Below the pieces are notes generated by a model, which saw only the letters and a list, made by a program, of their open reading frames with translations, was not told where the DNA came from and ran no database searches. This document shows positions 35,870 through 45,053 of a stretch of DNA of 64,000 nucleotides, piece by piece. Both the position numbers and the translations under genes were made by a program. Position 1 is the first letter of the stretch; every line of letters begins with the position of its first letter. The DNA comes from CAVRIA01 sp963721115 (lineage in GTDB: Bacteria > Desulfobacterota > Binatia > HRBIN30 > CADEER01). The stretch spans positions 744,001 to 808,000 of the forward strand of contig CAVRIA010000004.1 of assembly GCA_963721115.1 (NCBI GenBank), written 5' to 3'.

Positions 35870-37681
35870 GTGTCGCTGCCCTCCTCCTGGCCATCGGCGT
35901 TGCGCTGGCTGCGATTCGCCTGGTTGAACCACATCAACCCACCGTTTCCCGTCACCGACGACGGGGTCCGCGATCAGCTCCTGGTGCGCGACTGCACGGA
36001 GCTCGGGCGTTGCCATCTCATCGGCGCTCCCGCGTCGCTCTCCGGCTTCCACCAGGGCGCGGCCTGGCTCGACCTGTTGATTGCGGTCGACCTGCTCGGC
36101 GGCGACACCTCGACGGAGAGAATGGTCGTGCTCGCGTTTCTGGCGGCGGGCGTGGCGACGCTGTTCGTCGTCGTCTGGCGCTGGCTCTCGCCTGCCATCG
36201 CCTTCCCGGCCGCCCTCCTGCTGGTGGGGGGTCTGAGCCTCAACATCCAGCCCAGCCTGCTGGTCAACGCCAGCGTCGCGGCGTTCCCGGACGTCCTCAC
36301 CGCCGCCGGCTTGCTGTGCTACGGACTGTCGGGCCGGCGCCGGTTTCTGATCGCGTCGTCGTGCGCGCTCGGCATCGCCGTCAACGTGCACGTCGGAGCG
36401 CTGAGCCTGGTGCCGCCGCTGCTGGCGATCGCCGTTCTGGCGCGCCCGCGGCCGTGGCGCGAGCTGCTCGCCTCGGTCGGCGTACTCTCGGGCACGTACC
36501 TCGCGACCTCGAGCGCGGCGCTGCGCGCCAACGTCATCGGCCTGGCGGAGCACGGGCGGCTGATGCCGGCGCTCGCGGGCGGCCTCGCCGTCGTCGTCCT
36601 CTCGTGGGGCCTCGGCTCCCGTTTTCGCGGGTTGTCGTGGAACGCACGCGCCTGGGTGATCGGCGTCCTCCTGATTCTTCCGTTCGGCCTGGCGTCGCTG
36701 TGGCTCGTGCTCTGGCAGGGGCACGACTACACCGTCGCCTATCTGCATCCGATCCTCGCTCCCGCCGCGGCGCTGGCGGCGGCGGCGCTGTGCCTGCCGT
36801 TCGAGCTCGGGGCGCGCTGGATCCGGGTGCTTCGCTGGGTTCCGACGACCGTGTCGGTGGCGGCAATCGCCTTCGTCGGCCTGCAGCTCTGGAAGCCCGC
36901 GGCGGCGGCCAGGGCGGAGCCGTGGAGCTCGTGGAGTCCGGCCGACGCCCGCGCCATCGCCGATCGCGCGGCGCGCCGCGGTTGGAGCTACGAGGACCTG
37001 GTCTTTCGCCTGCAGGGCGTCGCTTGCCGTGAGCTTCTGATCGGGATGTCGATGGTCGCGCCGCCGCCGGCCGCGGCATCTCGCCACGGCCACCGGCAGG
37101 TCCAGGTGGTGAGAGTCGGGGGCAGGGCGCTCCCGGCGCTAATGGACCCGGGCGACGTCGTGCGGCTCGGCTCGAGCGCCGCCGTGGTGCGAGAGGTCGA
37201 GTCCTGGCTGCGGCCCGAATCCCTGCGCGCCTGCCGTGTTCGGATCGGCTCCGGGCGGGATCCGGTCTGTTCGCCCGCGGCTCCGCTGCCGAGCGGCGGG
37301 CTCGACCCGCAGCGGTTCCTCTTCGCGACGCGCGCCTATCCGGGGATCCACGACCTCGATCTGCCGCCGCCCTACGTCGCCACGTACGAGATTCCCCTCT
37401 CATCGGTCGCCGGCGAGAGCCGCGAGCTGGCGCTGACCGACGACGCGGCGCCCGGCTGCGGCTGGCGCATCACGCGCGTCGAAGGCGTGCGAGTCGAGGG
37501 CGCGCTCCCGGCCCGGCGGGTGCGCCTGCGCTCGGACACCGGAGGTCCGGGATCGCTGGTCATCGAGAAGCCGTTCGGAACCGCCGAGTGCAATCCCGCC
37601 GACATCGACAGGCGCTACCCCCCTTGCCTGCTCGAGACGGCCCTCGGCGATCCGCTGCAGTCCTTTGCGGAGATCCGCTGA
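35870..37681 (+). CDS. polytopic membrane protein with periplasmic C-terminal domain
   Basis: A 603-residue protein with about eight to ten membrane helices in residues 1-340 (for example MVVLAFLAAGVATLFVVVW and LLILPFGLASLWLVLWQG) and a soluble C-terminal domain of about 260 residues. The start is taken as GTG 35870, directly behind GCGGAGGGC. The layout resembles GT-C glycosyltransferases, but no defining motif was seen. Its stop overlaps the ATG of the next gene, so the two are coupled. Confidence 0.65.
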   Translation: MSLPSSWPSALRWLRFAWLNHINPPFPVTDDGVRDQLLVRDCTELGRCHLIGAPASLSGFHQGAAWLDLLIAVDLLGGDTSTERMVVLAFLAAGVATLFVVVWRWLSPAIAFPAALLLVGGLSLNIQPSLLVNASVAAFPDVLTAAGLLCYGLSGRRRFLIASSCALGIAVNVHVGALSLVPPLLAIAVLARPRPWRELLASVGVLSGTYLATSSAALRANVIGLAEHGRLMPALAGGLAVVVLSWGLGSRFRGLSWNARAWVIGVLLILPFGLASLWLVLWQGHDYTVAYLHPILAPAAALAAAALCLPFELGARWIRVLRWVPTTVSVAAIAFVGLQLWKPAAAARAEPWSSWSPADARAIADRAARRGWSYEDLVFRLQGVACRELLIGMSMVAPPPAAASRHGHRQVQVVRVGGRALPALMDPGDVVRLGSSAAVVREVESWLRPESLRACRVRIGSGRDPVCSPAAPLPSGGLDPQRFLFATRAYPGIHDLDLPPPYVATYEIPLSSVAGESRELALTDDAAPGCGWRITRVEGVRVEGALPARRVRLRSDTGGPGSLVIEKPFGTAECNPADIDRRYPPCLLETALGDPLQSFAEIR

Positions 37682-38274
37682 TGCTCGTCGCTCGGTGGAT
37701 CTGCGCGACCTGGCTCCTCCTGGGCGGGCTTCTGTGCAGCGCGCCGGCGGCGGCGCAGAACCTGGTGCTGACTCGGGACTGCGAGGACGGCTTCCGCCAG
37801 CTCATGCGCATGGCGCAGAAGGGGCGGTTCGGCGAGGACGTCAGCAACGCGAACGTCGGCGTATCGAAGGACCGCGTTCGCGTCGAGCTGGTCGGCCCGG
37901 GAGCGCTGAGCAAGGTGCTCCTGCTGGCGCCGAGGAAATCTGCCGCGGCGGCCGGGGGCTACTTCGACGTCTCTGCAGGGCCGGGCGCCACGGCGGCCGA
38001 CGTGGCGCGGGTCGGAGAAGCGCTGGACCGGATCTTCGCTGCGGATCCGTTCCTCCGGGCCGGCGTCGAGGTGCCCCCAGGCGGCGCTCTTCCCGGCTTG
38101 GCCGAGGCCTGGGCGGCCGACTCCTGGAGAGGGGTCGGCCGCGCGCTCGAGCGCCGCATGATGGTCCTCGCGAGCCTGCCCTACACGATCGGGGTCATCG
38201 CCGGCCTGGCGCTCGCCCTGCTGGCTGCTCTCGCGTTGCTGTGGACGTCGACGCCGGCGTGCGGCCGGCGGTGA
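37681..38274 (+). CDS. exported membrane-anchored protein, unknown function
   Basis: A 197-residue protein with a signal peptide (WLLLGGLLCSAPAAAQ), an alpha/beta domain (VLTRDCEDGFRQLMRMAQKG onward) and one C-terminal membrane helix (TIGVIAGLALALLAALALLW). It overlaps the end of the upstream membrane protein gene and probably belongs to the same operon. No family was recognised. Confidence 0.65.
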   Translation: MLVARWICATWLLLGGLLCSAPAAAQNLVLTRDCEDGFRQLMRMAQKGRFGEDVSNANVGVSKDRVRVELVGPGALSKVLLLAPRKSAAAAGGYFDVSAGPGATAADVARVGEALDRIFAADPFLRAGVEVPPGGALPGLAEAWAADSWRGVGRALERRMMVLASLPYTIGVIAGLALALLAALALLWTSTPACGRR

Positions 38275-38364
38275 AATCTCGCGATAACGAATGGTCTTCA
38301 CTCGCGATGCGTCTACCTCGAAGGTAGGGTGCGAAACGGAAGGGAATCGAAAACGGAGGGCTGA

Positions 38365-40242
38365 ATGAACATCGAGTTGAAAGATCGCAACAGAGGTGAC
38401 GAGTCGCGCGTCTTCCGCGCCTGGCTCGCCGCCTTGCTCGGCGGGGCCTGGGGCGGGGCGATCGTGGGCCTCGCCGAGGCCCTGTCGATCACCCTGACGG
38501 GCGGTCCTGGAGAGGACTACTGGCTGTTTCCGTACGGTGTGGTGACCTACGGGCTGTTCGGCATGATGGCGGGCGCGGGAGTGGCGATGCTGGTGACGCT
38601 CCCACCGCTGCGGCGCTGGCGGCCGCGCGCCTTCGGTATCTCGGCGGCGCTGGCGTTCTTCGTCTTCGGCGGCGCCGTGGCGCGCTACAATCTCAACCTG
38701 CGCGTCTTTCACGAGGAGCTGGTCACCTTCTCGGCGGTCGGCTTGGCGGTCCACCTGGCCCTGGCCCTCGTCGTGGGCGGCCTGGCCCTGCTGCTGGTGC
38801 TTCTGGGTACCCGCGTGCAGCGCGCTCGTCGCGGGCTCGTGCTGGCGACGACGGCGATGGTGGCGTGCTTGCTGGTCACCTCCGCAGGCGCTCTCCTGGC
38901 CGCGCGGGCGATGGCCCCGGCGCCCGTCGTGCGCCACACCAACGGCAGCGCCGCGGGACATCCCAACGTGCTGCTGATCATCATCGATACCCTGCGCGCG
39001 GACGCCATCGGCGCATACAGCGGTAACGCGGAGGCCACCCCCAACCTCGACCGGCTGGCGCGCGACGGCGTGCGCTTCGCCAACACCTACTCGCAGGCGA
39101 CCTGGACGCGTCCGTCCATCGCCACGATCCTCACCTCCCTGTACCCGTCCGTCCACGGCGCCGAGCACAAGTTCGACGCGCTGCCGGATCGGGTGACGAC
39201 GCTGGCGGAGGCGCTGCGCGCCGATGGCTACTGGACCTCCGGCTTCGTCAGCAACATCAACGTCGCCCCGGTGTTCAACTTCCAGCAGGGCTTCGACGAG
39301 TACGACTACGTCGCGCCCAGCTTCTATTTCTGGGCGACCGATTCGGCGACGCGGCTGGCGATCTACAAGGGCCTGCGCGTGCTGCGCGAGCGCTTCTTCG
39401 GCAGCCGCATCTACTTCTACAACTATGCCCAGGACTCCGCGGTGGTGAACGGCGCGGTGTTCCACTGGCTCGATCAGCGCCCGCCGAACCCGTTCTTCCT
39501 CTGGGTGCACTACATGGACGCGCACGACCCGTACTTCGAGATTCCGTACAACGGGCGCGGCGTCGCCCGGGTCACGGATCCCGACCCGCCCGCCGCCCGC
39601 GCCCCCGAGCTGCACAAGCTCTACGGGGAGGACGTGCACTACCTCGACGAGCACCTCGGCCACCTGTTCGAGCACCTGAAGCAGCTGGGGCTGTACGACG
39701 ACACGGAGATCATCGTCACCGCCGACCACGGCGAGGAGTTCCAGGAGCACGGCGGGTGGTGGCACGGGACGACGCTCTACCAGGAGGCGATGCACGTGCC
39801 GCTGATCATCAAGCGGGCGCACGAAGCGCAGCCCGGCAGCGTCGTGCCGTCGGTCACGCGCAGCCTCGACATCGCGCCGACGGCGATGGCGGCGGCGGGG
39901 CTGACGCCGTCAGCAACGTTCATGGGCCTCGATCTCTTCGGCCCGCCGCCGGCGCCGCCGCCGGCGCTCTATGTCGAGGAGGACCTCGAAGGCAACGTGC
40001 TGCACGGGCTGCGGGACGGTCCCTGGAAGATCATCCAGGCCAACCCCGGCAACCCGCGCGGGCTCCCTGCCGTCGCCCTCTACGATCTCGATTCGGATCC
40101 GAAGGAGCTCCACAACCTGGCGCCGACCGAGGCTTCGCGGACGGCGCAGATGCTCGCGGCGTTGCAGCGACAGGAGGCGCAGATTCAGGAGCGCGCGGCG
40201 CTCGACGGCGGCCCGGCGCGCCTCGCCGATCGCCGGCCCTGA
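38365..40242 (+). CDS. membrane-anchored sulfatase-superfamily enzyme lacking the formylglycine Cys/Ser
   Basis: A 625-residue protein with about five N-terminal membrane helices and an extracytoplasmic alkaline-phosphatase-fold domain. Metal-site motifs are VLLIIIDTLRADAIGAYSG, HYMDAHDPYFEIP and EIIVTADHGEEFQEHGG. The usual C/S-x-P-x-R nucleophile region reads ATWTRPSIATIL, so a Thr probably takes the nucleophile place, as in phosphoethanolamine or phosphoglycerol transferases. It may therefore modify a surface glycan or lipid rather than hydrolyse sulfate. A GGAGGG site precedes the ATG. Confidence 0.82.
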   Translation: MNIELKDRNRGDESRVFRAWLAALLGGAWGGAIVGLAEALSITLTGGPGEDYWLFPYGVVTYGLFGMMAGAGVAMLVTLPPLRRWRPRAFGISAALAFFVFGGAVARYNLNLRVFHEELVTFSAVGLAVHLALALVVGGLALLLVLLGTRVQRARRGLVLATTAMVACLLVTSAGALLAARAMAPAPVVRHTNGSAAGHPNVLLIIIDTLRADAIGAYSGNAEATPNLDRLARDGVRFANTYSQATWTRPSIATILTSLYPSVHGAEHKFDALPDRVTTLAEALRADGYWTSGFVSNINVAPVFNFQQGFDEYDYVAPSFYFWATDSATRLAIYKGLRVLRERFFGSRIYFYNYAQDSAVVNGAVFHWLDQRPPNPFFLWVHYMDAHDPYFEIPYNGRGVARVTDPDPPAARAPELHKLYGEDVHYLDEHLGHLFEHLKQLGLYDDTEIIVTADHGEEFQEHGGWWHGTTLYQEAMHVPLIIKRAHEAQPGSVVPSVTRSLDIAPTAMAAAGLTPSATFMGLDLFGPPPAPPPALYVEEDLEGNVLHGLRDGPWKIIQANPGNPRGLPAVALYDLDSDPKELHNLAPTEASRTAQMLAALQRQEAQIQERAALDGGPARLADRRP

Positions 40243-40250
40243 CAACGTCC

Positions 40251-40291
40251 GATCATGCGCGCCGGAGAGGCCGTCTCCGGCGCGCATGATC
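40251..40291. terminator. perfect 18-bp hairpin between convergent genes
   Basis: GATCATGCGCGCCGGAGA pairs perfectly with TCTCCGGCGCGCATGATC across a 5-base loop. It sits just after the sulfatase-family gene and just before the end of the convergent repeat-protein gene, so it could end transcription from both sides. There is no T-run. Confidence 0.6.
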
Positions 40292-40302
40292 GACTGGTGC
40301 GG

Positions 40303-43300
40303 CTACCAGCTTCGTCGGCGTCGCATGGCGAGCAGGGCCACGCCGATGAGGACGAGCAGAGCTGCGGCCTGTCCGGCGGGCGACAGGGCCGGGGCCGGGG
40401 CCGGCGGCACGAGGTTCAGCGTGTCGCTGTCCTCGTTGTTGTCGGTGTTGATCTCTCCCGTCGTATCGACGCGAGCCGTGTTGAGGATGAAGAACCCGTT
40501 CCCGGGCAGCACCGTGACGGTGGCCGTGATAGCCGGCAACGAGGCCATCGGTGCGAGTGGGGGCATCCCGGGATAGACACACAGCACCTGAGTCGGCGTC
40601 GAGCCCGTGCAGTCCCATCCCGGCCCCGTCGCACTGACCAGCGTCAGGCGCGAGGGAAGCGGGTCGGTGACGGTGATCATTCCCGCGTCGGCATCGCCGA
40701 CATTGCCGACGACCAGCCTGAACTTGCACAGGCCGCCCACCGAGCAGGGACCGAGGAACGTCTTGGTGATCGTCAGGTCCGGAACGATCTCGGGCTCCGG
40801 CGTGCTCTCCTCGAAGGTCGCCGTTACCGTTGGCGTGGAGGTCGGAGTCGACGACGGGGTCTGGGTAGGCGTGTCGGTGGACGTTGCGGTGCTGGTCGGT
40901 GTCTCGGTCGGTGTGTCCGGGGGCGTCGGCGTAGCGGTCGGGGTGTCGGTGGGCGTCAGGGTCGGTGTATCGGTCGGCGTCTGAGTCGGTGTATCCGTCG
41001 GCGTAGCGGTGTTGGTCGGTGTCTCGGTCGGGGTGTCGGTGGGCGTCAGGGTCGGCGTATCGGTCGGCGTCTGAGTCGGTGTGTCCGTCGGCGTGGCGGT
41101 GTCGGTCGGTGTCTCGGTCGGGGTGTCGGTAGGCGTCAGGGTCGGCGTATCGGTCGGCGTCTGAGTCGGTGTGTCCGTCGGCGTGGCGGTGTTGGTCGGT
41201 GTCTCGGTCGGGGTGTCGGTGGGCGTCAGGGTCGGCGTATCGGTCGGCGTCTGAGTCGGTGTGTCCGTCGGCGTGGCGGTGGCGGTCGGTGTCTCGGTCG
41301 GGGTGTCGGTCGGCGTCAGGGTCGGTGTATCGGTCGGCGTCTGAGTCGGTGTATCCGTCGGCGTGGCGGTGGCGGTCGGTGTCTCGGTCGGGGTGTCGGT
41401 AGGCGTCAGGGTCGGCGTATCGGTCGGCGTCTGAGTCGGTGTATCCGTCGGCGTGGCGGTGGCGGTCGGTGTCTCGGTCGGGGTGTCGGTAGGCGTCAGG
41501 GTCGGCGTATCGGTCGGCGTCTGAGTCGGTGTATCCGTCGGCGTGTCGGTGGCGGTCGGTGTCTCGGTCGGGGTGTCGGTGGGCGTCAGGGTCGGTGTAT
41601 CGGTCGGCGTCTGAGTCGGTGTGTCCGTCGGCGTGTCGGTGGCGGTCGGTGTCTCGGTCGGGGTGTCGGTGGGCGTCAGGGTCGGTGTATCGGTCGGCGT
41701 CTGAGTCGGTGTATCCGTCGGCGTGTCGGTGGCGGTCGGTGTCTCGGTCGGGGTGTCGGTAGGCGTCAGGGTCGGCGTGTCGGTCGGCGTCTGAGTCGGT
41801 GTATCCGTCGGCGTGTCGGTGGCGGTCGGTGTCTCGGTCGGGGTGTCGGTAGGCGTCAGGGTCGGTGTATCGGTCGGCGTCTGAGTCGGTGTATCCGTCG
41901 GCGTGTCGGTGGCGGTCGGTGTCTCGGTCGGGGTGTCGGTAGGCGTCAGGGTCGGTGTATCGGTCGGCGTCTGAGTCGGTGTATCCGTCGGCGTGTCGGT
42001 GGCGGTCGGTGTCTCGGTCGGGGTGTCGGTGGGCGTCAGGGTCGGTGTATCGGTCGGCGTCTGAGTCGGTGTATCCGTCGGCGTGTCAGTGGCGGTCGGT
42101 GTTGGTCGGGGTGTCGGTAGGCGTCTGAGTCGGTGTGTGGTCGGCGTCTGCGTCGGCGTATCAGTCGGCGTGTCGGTGTTGGTCGGCGTCTGAGTCGGTG
42201 TGTCTGTCGGTGTGCTGGTCGGCGTCCGCGTCGGCGTGTGAGTGGGCGTTGCGGTGTTGGTCGGGGTGAGAGTGGGCGTCTGAGTCGGTGTGCTGGTTGG
42301 CGTCCGGCTCGGAGTGGCGGTGCGGGTCGCGGTGGGAGTCGGGCTCACGCAGAATTCGGTGTCGACGTACGTCTCCGGGAACTCGACGAACTGGTTCGGC
42401 GTTCCGAGGTAGTTCGTGTAGAGCGCCCCGGAAGTCGGGTAGACGTCGACCAGTTGGTGGCCGCCGGCGTCCAGCGTCACCTGGAACATGATGGTCTTCG
42501 TCTGGTCGATCGCGAGGATACCGAGGTCCCAGGTCAGGGTCTGGCCGCTGACGTTGTCCGGGGCTGGACTCGCCGTGCCGCTCTGGTAGTGGACTCCCGT
42601 CGGCAGGATGTCGGTGACCACCACGTTGGTTCCGGCGATCGTCGTGATCGTGGTTGCAATTTGGTCGAAGATTCCGGCGAGGTCGCCGGAGGTCGGCGCT
42701 TCGAAATAGTCGGCGGCTCCCGAGGCCATCGACTGCAGGGTCGAGCGCGCGATGCTCTGCGTCGGCTCCGAGATGTTGCCGAGGTTGAGGCCGATGGTGA
42801 AGACGATCGTCCCCGCCGCCTTCGCGTTGGCCGCCTGGGTCACGGCGTCCTGCGTGCACGTGTTGCTCGAGGTGGGCTCGGTATCGCAGGAGGTTCCCGA
42901 CGCGCTGCGGTTGGCGACCCCGTCGGACAGGACGACCAGGACCCGCACGGTGGGCGGTGATCCTCCGTTGCTGCCGAGCTCGGTCTGGCCGGTGAGGACA
43001 CCTCCGCCGATGTTCGTGAACCCGCTCGCGCTAAGAGCGTCGATGTCCGATTTGACGGCGGCGAAGGCGTTGGTCAGGCCGTGATCGAGCGAAGCGCTCG
43101 TGGAGAACGAGGTGAGGCCCGCGCGGTCGATCGTAGAGTTCAGCTGGTCGATCAGGGATTTTGCCGCGTTCTTCGCATCGGTGATCGGCTGGACTGGCGA
43201 ACCCCCCGCGTCGTCCATCGAGCCCGAGCGGTCGAAGACGAGCATGACGTCGAGGGGAAGCCGTTCCGCGACCGGGTCGCCCGCGCCGGTGACCTGCAGA

Positions 43301-43881
43301 GTCACCTTCGCTTCCTGGCACTGCTCCAGCGCGACGGCGTCCTTGCTGGTGTCGAGTCGAGGGGGATTGGCCGGCGCCGTCGGCGTGCTCGCCGGCGTGG
43401 GCGTGTTGACGGGGGTCGGCGTGGCAGGCTGTTGGACGACGACGGCGTTGGTCAGTGTAAATACGGAGCTCGATCCGCTGCTGCAGGAGTCGTTGTTGTA
43501 GGCGATGAAATAGACATTGTAGGTGCCCGGAGTGACGGGTGCCGTGATACTGAAGGATTCGTTGTAGGTTCCACTCGACCCATGGTTACCGTGATTCTCG
43601 CAGGTCACACTGCCGGGCGGCGTCGTGGAGATGCGCCAGCCGCTCGAATACCAGTTGTTGTTGCTGCCCGAACCGGTCGTCGTGACGTTCATCGCCGCCG
43701 TGATCGTGGCACCCGGTGCAACGCTCACCGAAGAGCTCCCGTTCAGCGTCGCCGAGTTGATGGTGCGGGATGCGTCGGCCCGCTCCCCCGTCACCATGAG
43801 GAACGCCACGAACGCTACGAGAATGATCGCTGCCCGACGACTGGGACTGGCGACCGCGATCGCAGTGCGATGTACGGGCAT
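40303..43881 (-). CDS. giant surface protein: vWA domain, Thr/Pro repeat stalk, DUF11, C-terminal anchor
   Basis: A 1192-residue exported protein. After a signal peptide comes an Ig-like region, then a von Willebrand A domain with the MIDAS motif VFDRSGSMDDAGG, VLVVLSDGVANRSASG and FTIGLNLGNIS. A DUF11-like domain follows (VVVTDILPTGVHYQSGTASP). Roughly 500 residues of Thr-Pro repeats (unit PTDTPTQTPTDTPTLTPTDT) form a stalk. A second DUF11 domain (LTITKTFLGPCSVGG, NTARVDTTGEINTDNNED) leads to a sorting-like tail (ALSPAGQAAALLVLIGVALL plus RRRR). It should bind ligands or surfaces with the A domain at the tip. Near 42100 a run THRLRRLPTPRP shows two compensating indels. Confidence 0.85.
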   Translation of the reverse strand: MPVHRTAIAVASPSRRAAIILVAFVAFLMVTGERADASRTINSATLNGSSSVSVAPGATITAAMNVTTTGSGSNNNWYSSGWRISTTPPGSVTCENHGNHGSSGTYNESFSITAPVTPGTYNVYFIAYNNDSCSSGSSSVFTLTNAVVVQQPATPTPVNTPTPASTPTAPANPPRLDTSKDAVALEQCQEAKVTLQVTGAGDPVAERLPLDVMLVFDRSGSMDDAGGSPVQPITDAKNAAKSLIDQLNSTIDRAGLTSFSTSASLDHGLTNAFAAVKSDIDALSASGFTNIGGGVLTGQTELGSNGGSPPTVRVLVVLSDGVANRSASGTSCDTEPTSSNTCTQDAVTQAANAKAAGTIVFTIGLNLGNISEPTQSIARSTLQSMASGAADYFEAPTSGDLAGIFDQIATTITTIAGTNVVVTDILPTGVHYQSGTASPAPDNVSGQTLTWDLGILAIDQTKTIMFQVTLDAGGHQLVDVYPTSGALYTNYLGTPNQFVEFPETYVDTEFCVSPTPTATRTATPSRTPTSTPTQTPTLTPTNTATPTHTPTRTPTSTPTDTPTQTPTNTDTPTDTPTQTPTTHRLRRLPTPRPTPTATDTPTDTPTQTPTDTPTLTPTDTPTETPTATDTPTDTPTQTPTDTPTLTPTDTPTETPTATDTPTDTPTQTPTDTPTLTPTDTPTETPTATDTPTDTPTQTPTDTPTLTPTDTPTETPTATDTPTDTPTQTPTDTPTLTPTDTPTETPTATDTPTDTPTQTPTDTPTLTPTDTPTETPTATDTPTDTPTQTPTDTPTLTPTDTPTETPTATATPTDTPTQTPTDTPTLTPTDTPTETPTATATPTDTPTQTPTDTPTLTPTDTPTETPTATATPTDTPTQTPTDTPTLTPTDTPTETPTNTATPTDTPTQTPTDTPTLTPTDTPTETPTDTATPTDTPTQTPTDTPTLTPTDTPTETPTNTATPTDTPTQTPTDTPTLTPTDTPTATPTPPDTPTETPTSTATSTDTPTQTPSSTPTSTPTVTATFEESTPEPEIVPDLTITKTFLGPCSVGGLCKFRLVVGNVGDADAGMITVTDPLPSRLTLVSATGPGWDCTGSTPTQVLCVYPGMPPLAPMASLPAITATVTVLPGNGFFILNTARVDTTGEINTDNNEDSDTLNLVPPAPAPALSPAGQAAALLVLIGVALLAMRRRRSW
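40951..42120. repeat. 13 tandem copies of a 90-bp unit encoding Thr/Pro repeats
   Basis: The marker GGCGTCAGGGTCGG recurs at exactly 90-base spacing from 40951 through 42031. Units differ by a few bases (GGCGGT/TTGGTC, GTGTCC/GTATCC), so they diverged after expansion. Less regular Thr/Pro coding extends on both sides (about 40850-42340). Such arrays change length by slippage and recombination. Confidence 0.9.
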
Positions 43882-44264
43882 TGTCGTTGCTCCATTCCTC
43901 CCCGCGTTGCGGGAGAGTGCACTTCGTATGGTTTCTACGGGTGCAACGACGGCCGTTCACCGCTCCGTCCTCCAACCCCACCTTGGTCGCGTTGTCACTC
44001 ACTCGGATCAATTCAATCAAACCTGGTTCTTTATAAAGAAGCAAGACATCATCCAAGGAGCAGAATGTGATTTATCGCATATCATCCGATGTGCGCCAGC
44101 GACATTGGCGGTGCACGAGGCGGCGCGAGGGCGCAGGGCCTTCCGTTCCTGGCGGTCGATCCCGTCCGATGGGGCACGTTGGCCGAACAGAGGAGTGGAA
44201 GCGGCGGTGGTCTGCCGGCCGGAGCGGCCTCGACATCTCCGCCGCGGGCCCGTAGAAGAACGCC
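43882..44264. other. AT-rich divergent intergenic region with RBS hairpin and palindrome
   Basis: This region lies between the divergent repeat-protein gene and the enoyl-CoA hydratase gene. Close to the repeat-protein gene, the minus strand reads CTCTCCCGCAACGCGGGGAGG, a hairpin that would hide the ribosome site GGGGAGG (43897-43917). A perfect palindrome CTTTATAAAG lies at 44029-44038 in an AT-rich part likely to hold promoters. No gene was seen. Confidence 0.5.
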
Positions 44265-45044
44265 ATGGCCGAGGATCTGGTGAGAGAGAGGATCGAAGGC
44301 GGCGTGGCGGTGCTGACGATGAATCGTCCGCAGCGCCGCAACGCGTTCAACGACGCGATGTGGACCCAGATGCGCGACGCCATGCAGGGCGTGTTGGAGA
44401 ACCCCGCGGTGCGCGTCGCCGTCCTCACCGGTGCCGGAGGGGCCTTCACCGCGGGCGTCGATCTCGAAAGCATGCGCGGCCTGTCGGGAAGCGAGCCACG
44501 GGAGGGCGAGCATCCCTTCGAGAGCGTGATGGGCGCGTTGTGCGAGTTCGACAAGCCGCTGATCGCGGCGGTCGACGGCGTCGGCGTCGGCTTCGGGCTG
44601 ACGGTGCTGCTGCACTGCGACTTCGTGTTCGTCACTCCGAACGCGCGCCTGCGCGCCCCGTTCGTCCGCCTCGGGGTCGTGCCGGAGGCGGGCAGCAGCT
44701 ACCTGCTGCCGTTACTGCTCGGTCACCGCAAGGCCGCCGAGGTGCTCTACGCCGCCGACTGGATCGACGCCGAGCGCGCCGTCGAGATCGGCATCGCCAA
44801 TCGCTGCGTGCCGGTCGCCGAGCTGATGCCGGCTGCTCTGGAGCTGGCGAAGCGGATCGCCGACAGCCCGCCCGCGGCCCTCCGCCACACCAAGCGGCTC
44901 GTCCTCGCCACCCGCCGCGAGCAGGTGCGCGCCGCGCTCGAACGCGAGCGCGCGGCGTTCGCCGAGAGAGTGGGCACTCCCGAGAACATCGAGGCGATCA
45001 CCGCGTTCTTCGAGAAGCGGAAGCCGGACTTCTCGGGGACGTGA
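44265..45044 (+). CDS. enoyl-CoA hydratase/isomerase family protein
   Basis: A 259-residue crotonase-fold enzyme. Start VRERIEGGVAVLTMNRPQRR, oxyanion-hole segments GAGGAFTAGVDLESMRG and AAVDGVGVGFGLTVLLHCD, and FVRLGVVPEAGSSYLLPLLL with a Glu in the usual acid position. It acts on 2-enoyl-CoA or related CoA thioesters. The second catalytic Glu of classic hydratases is here in VPEAGSS, and the first position (VGFGL) lacks an acid, so an isomerase-like activity is possible. It is followed by a simple tandem repeat. Confidence 0.88.
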   Translation: MAEDLVRERIEGGVAVLTMNRPQRRNAFNDAMWTQMRDAMQGVLENPAVRVAVLTGAGGAFTAGVDLESMRGLSGSEPREGEHPFESVMGALCEFDKPLIAAVDGVGVGFGLTVLLHCDFVFVTPNARLRAPFVRLGVVPEAGSSYLLPLLLGHRKAAEVLYAADWIDAERAVEIGIANRCVPVAELMPAALELAKRIADSPPAALRHTKRLVLATRREQVRAALERERAAFAERVGTPENIEAITAFFEKRKPDFSGT

Positions 45045-45053
45045 GGGGGGAGT

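Noticed and set aside
40255..42120. Arg/Gly/Cys-rich repeat protein on the plus strand
   Set aside because: It is the antisense of the Thr/Pro repeat array and has no independent signals.
43882..44264. Cyclic-di-GMP riboswitch before the adhesin gene
   Set aside because: No GEMM core motifs could be found; only a simple hairpin is present.
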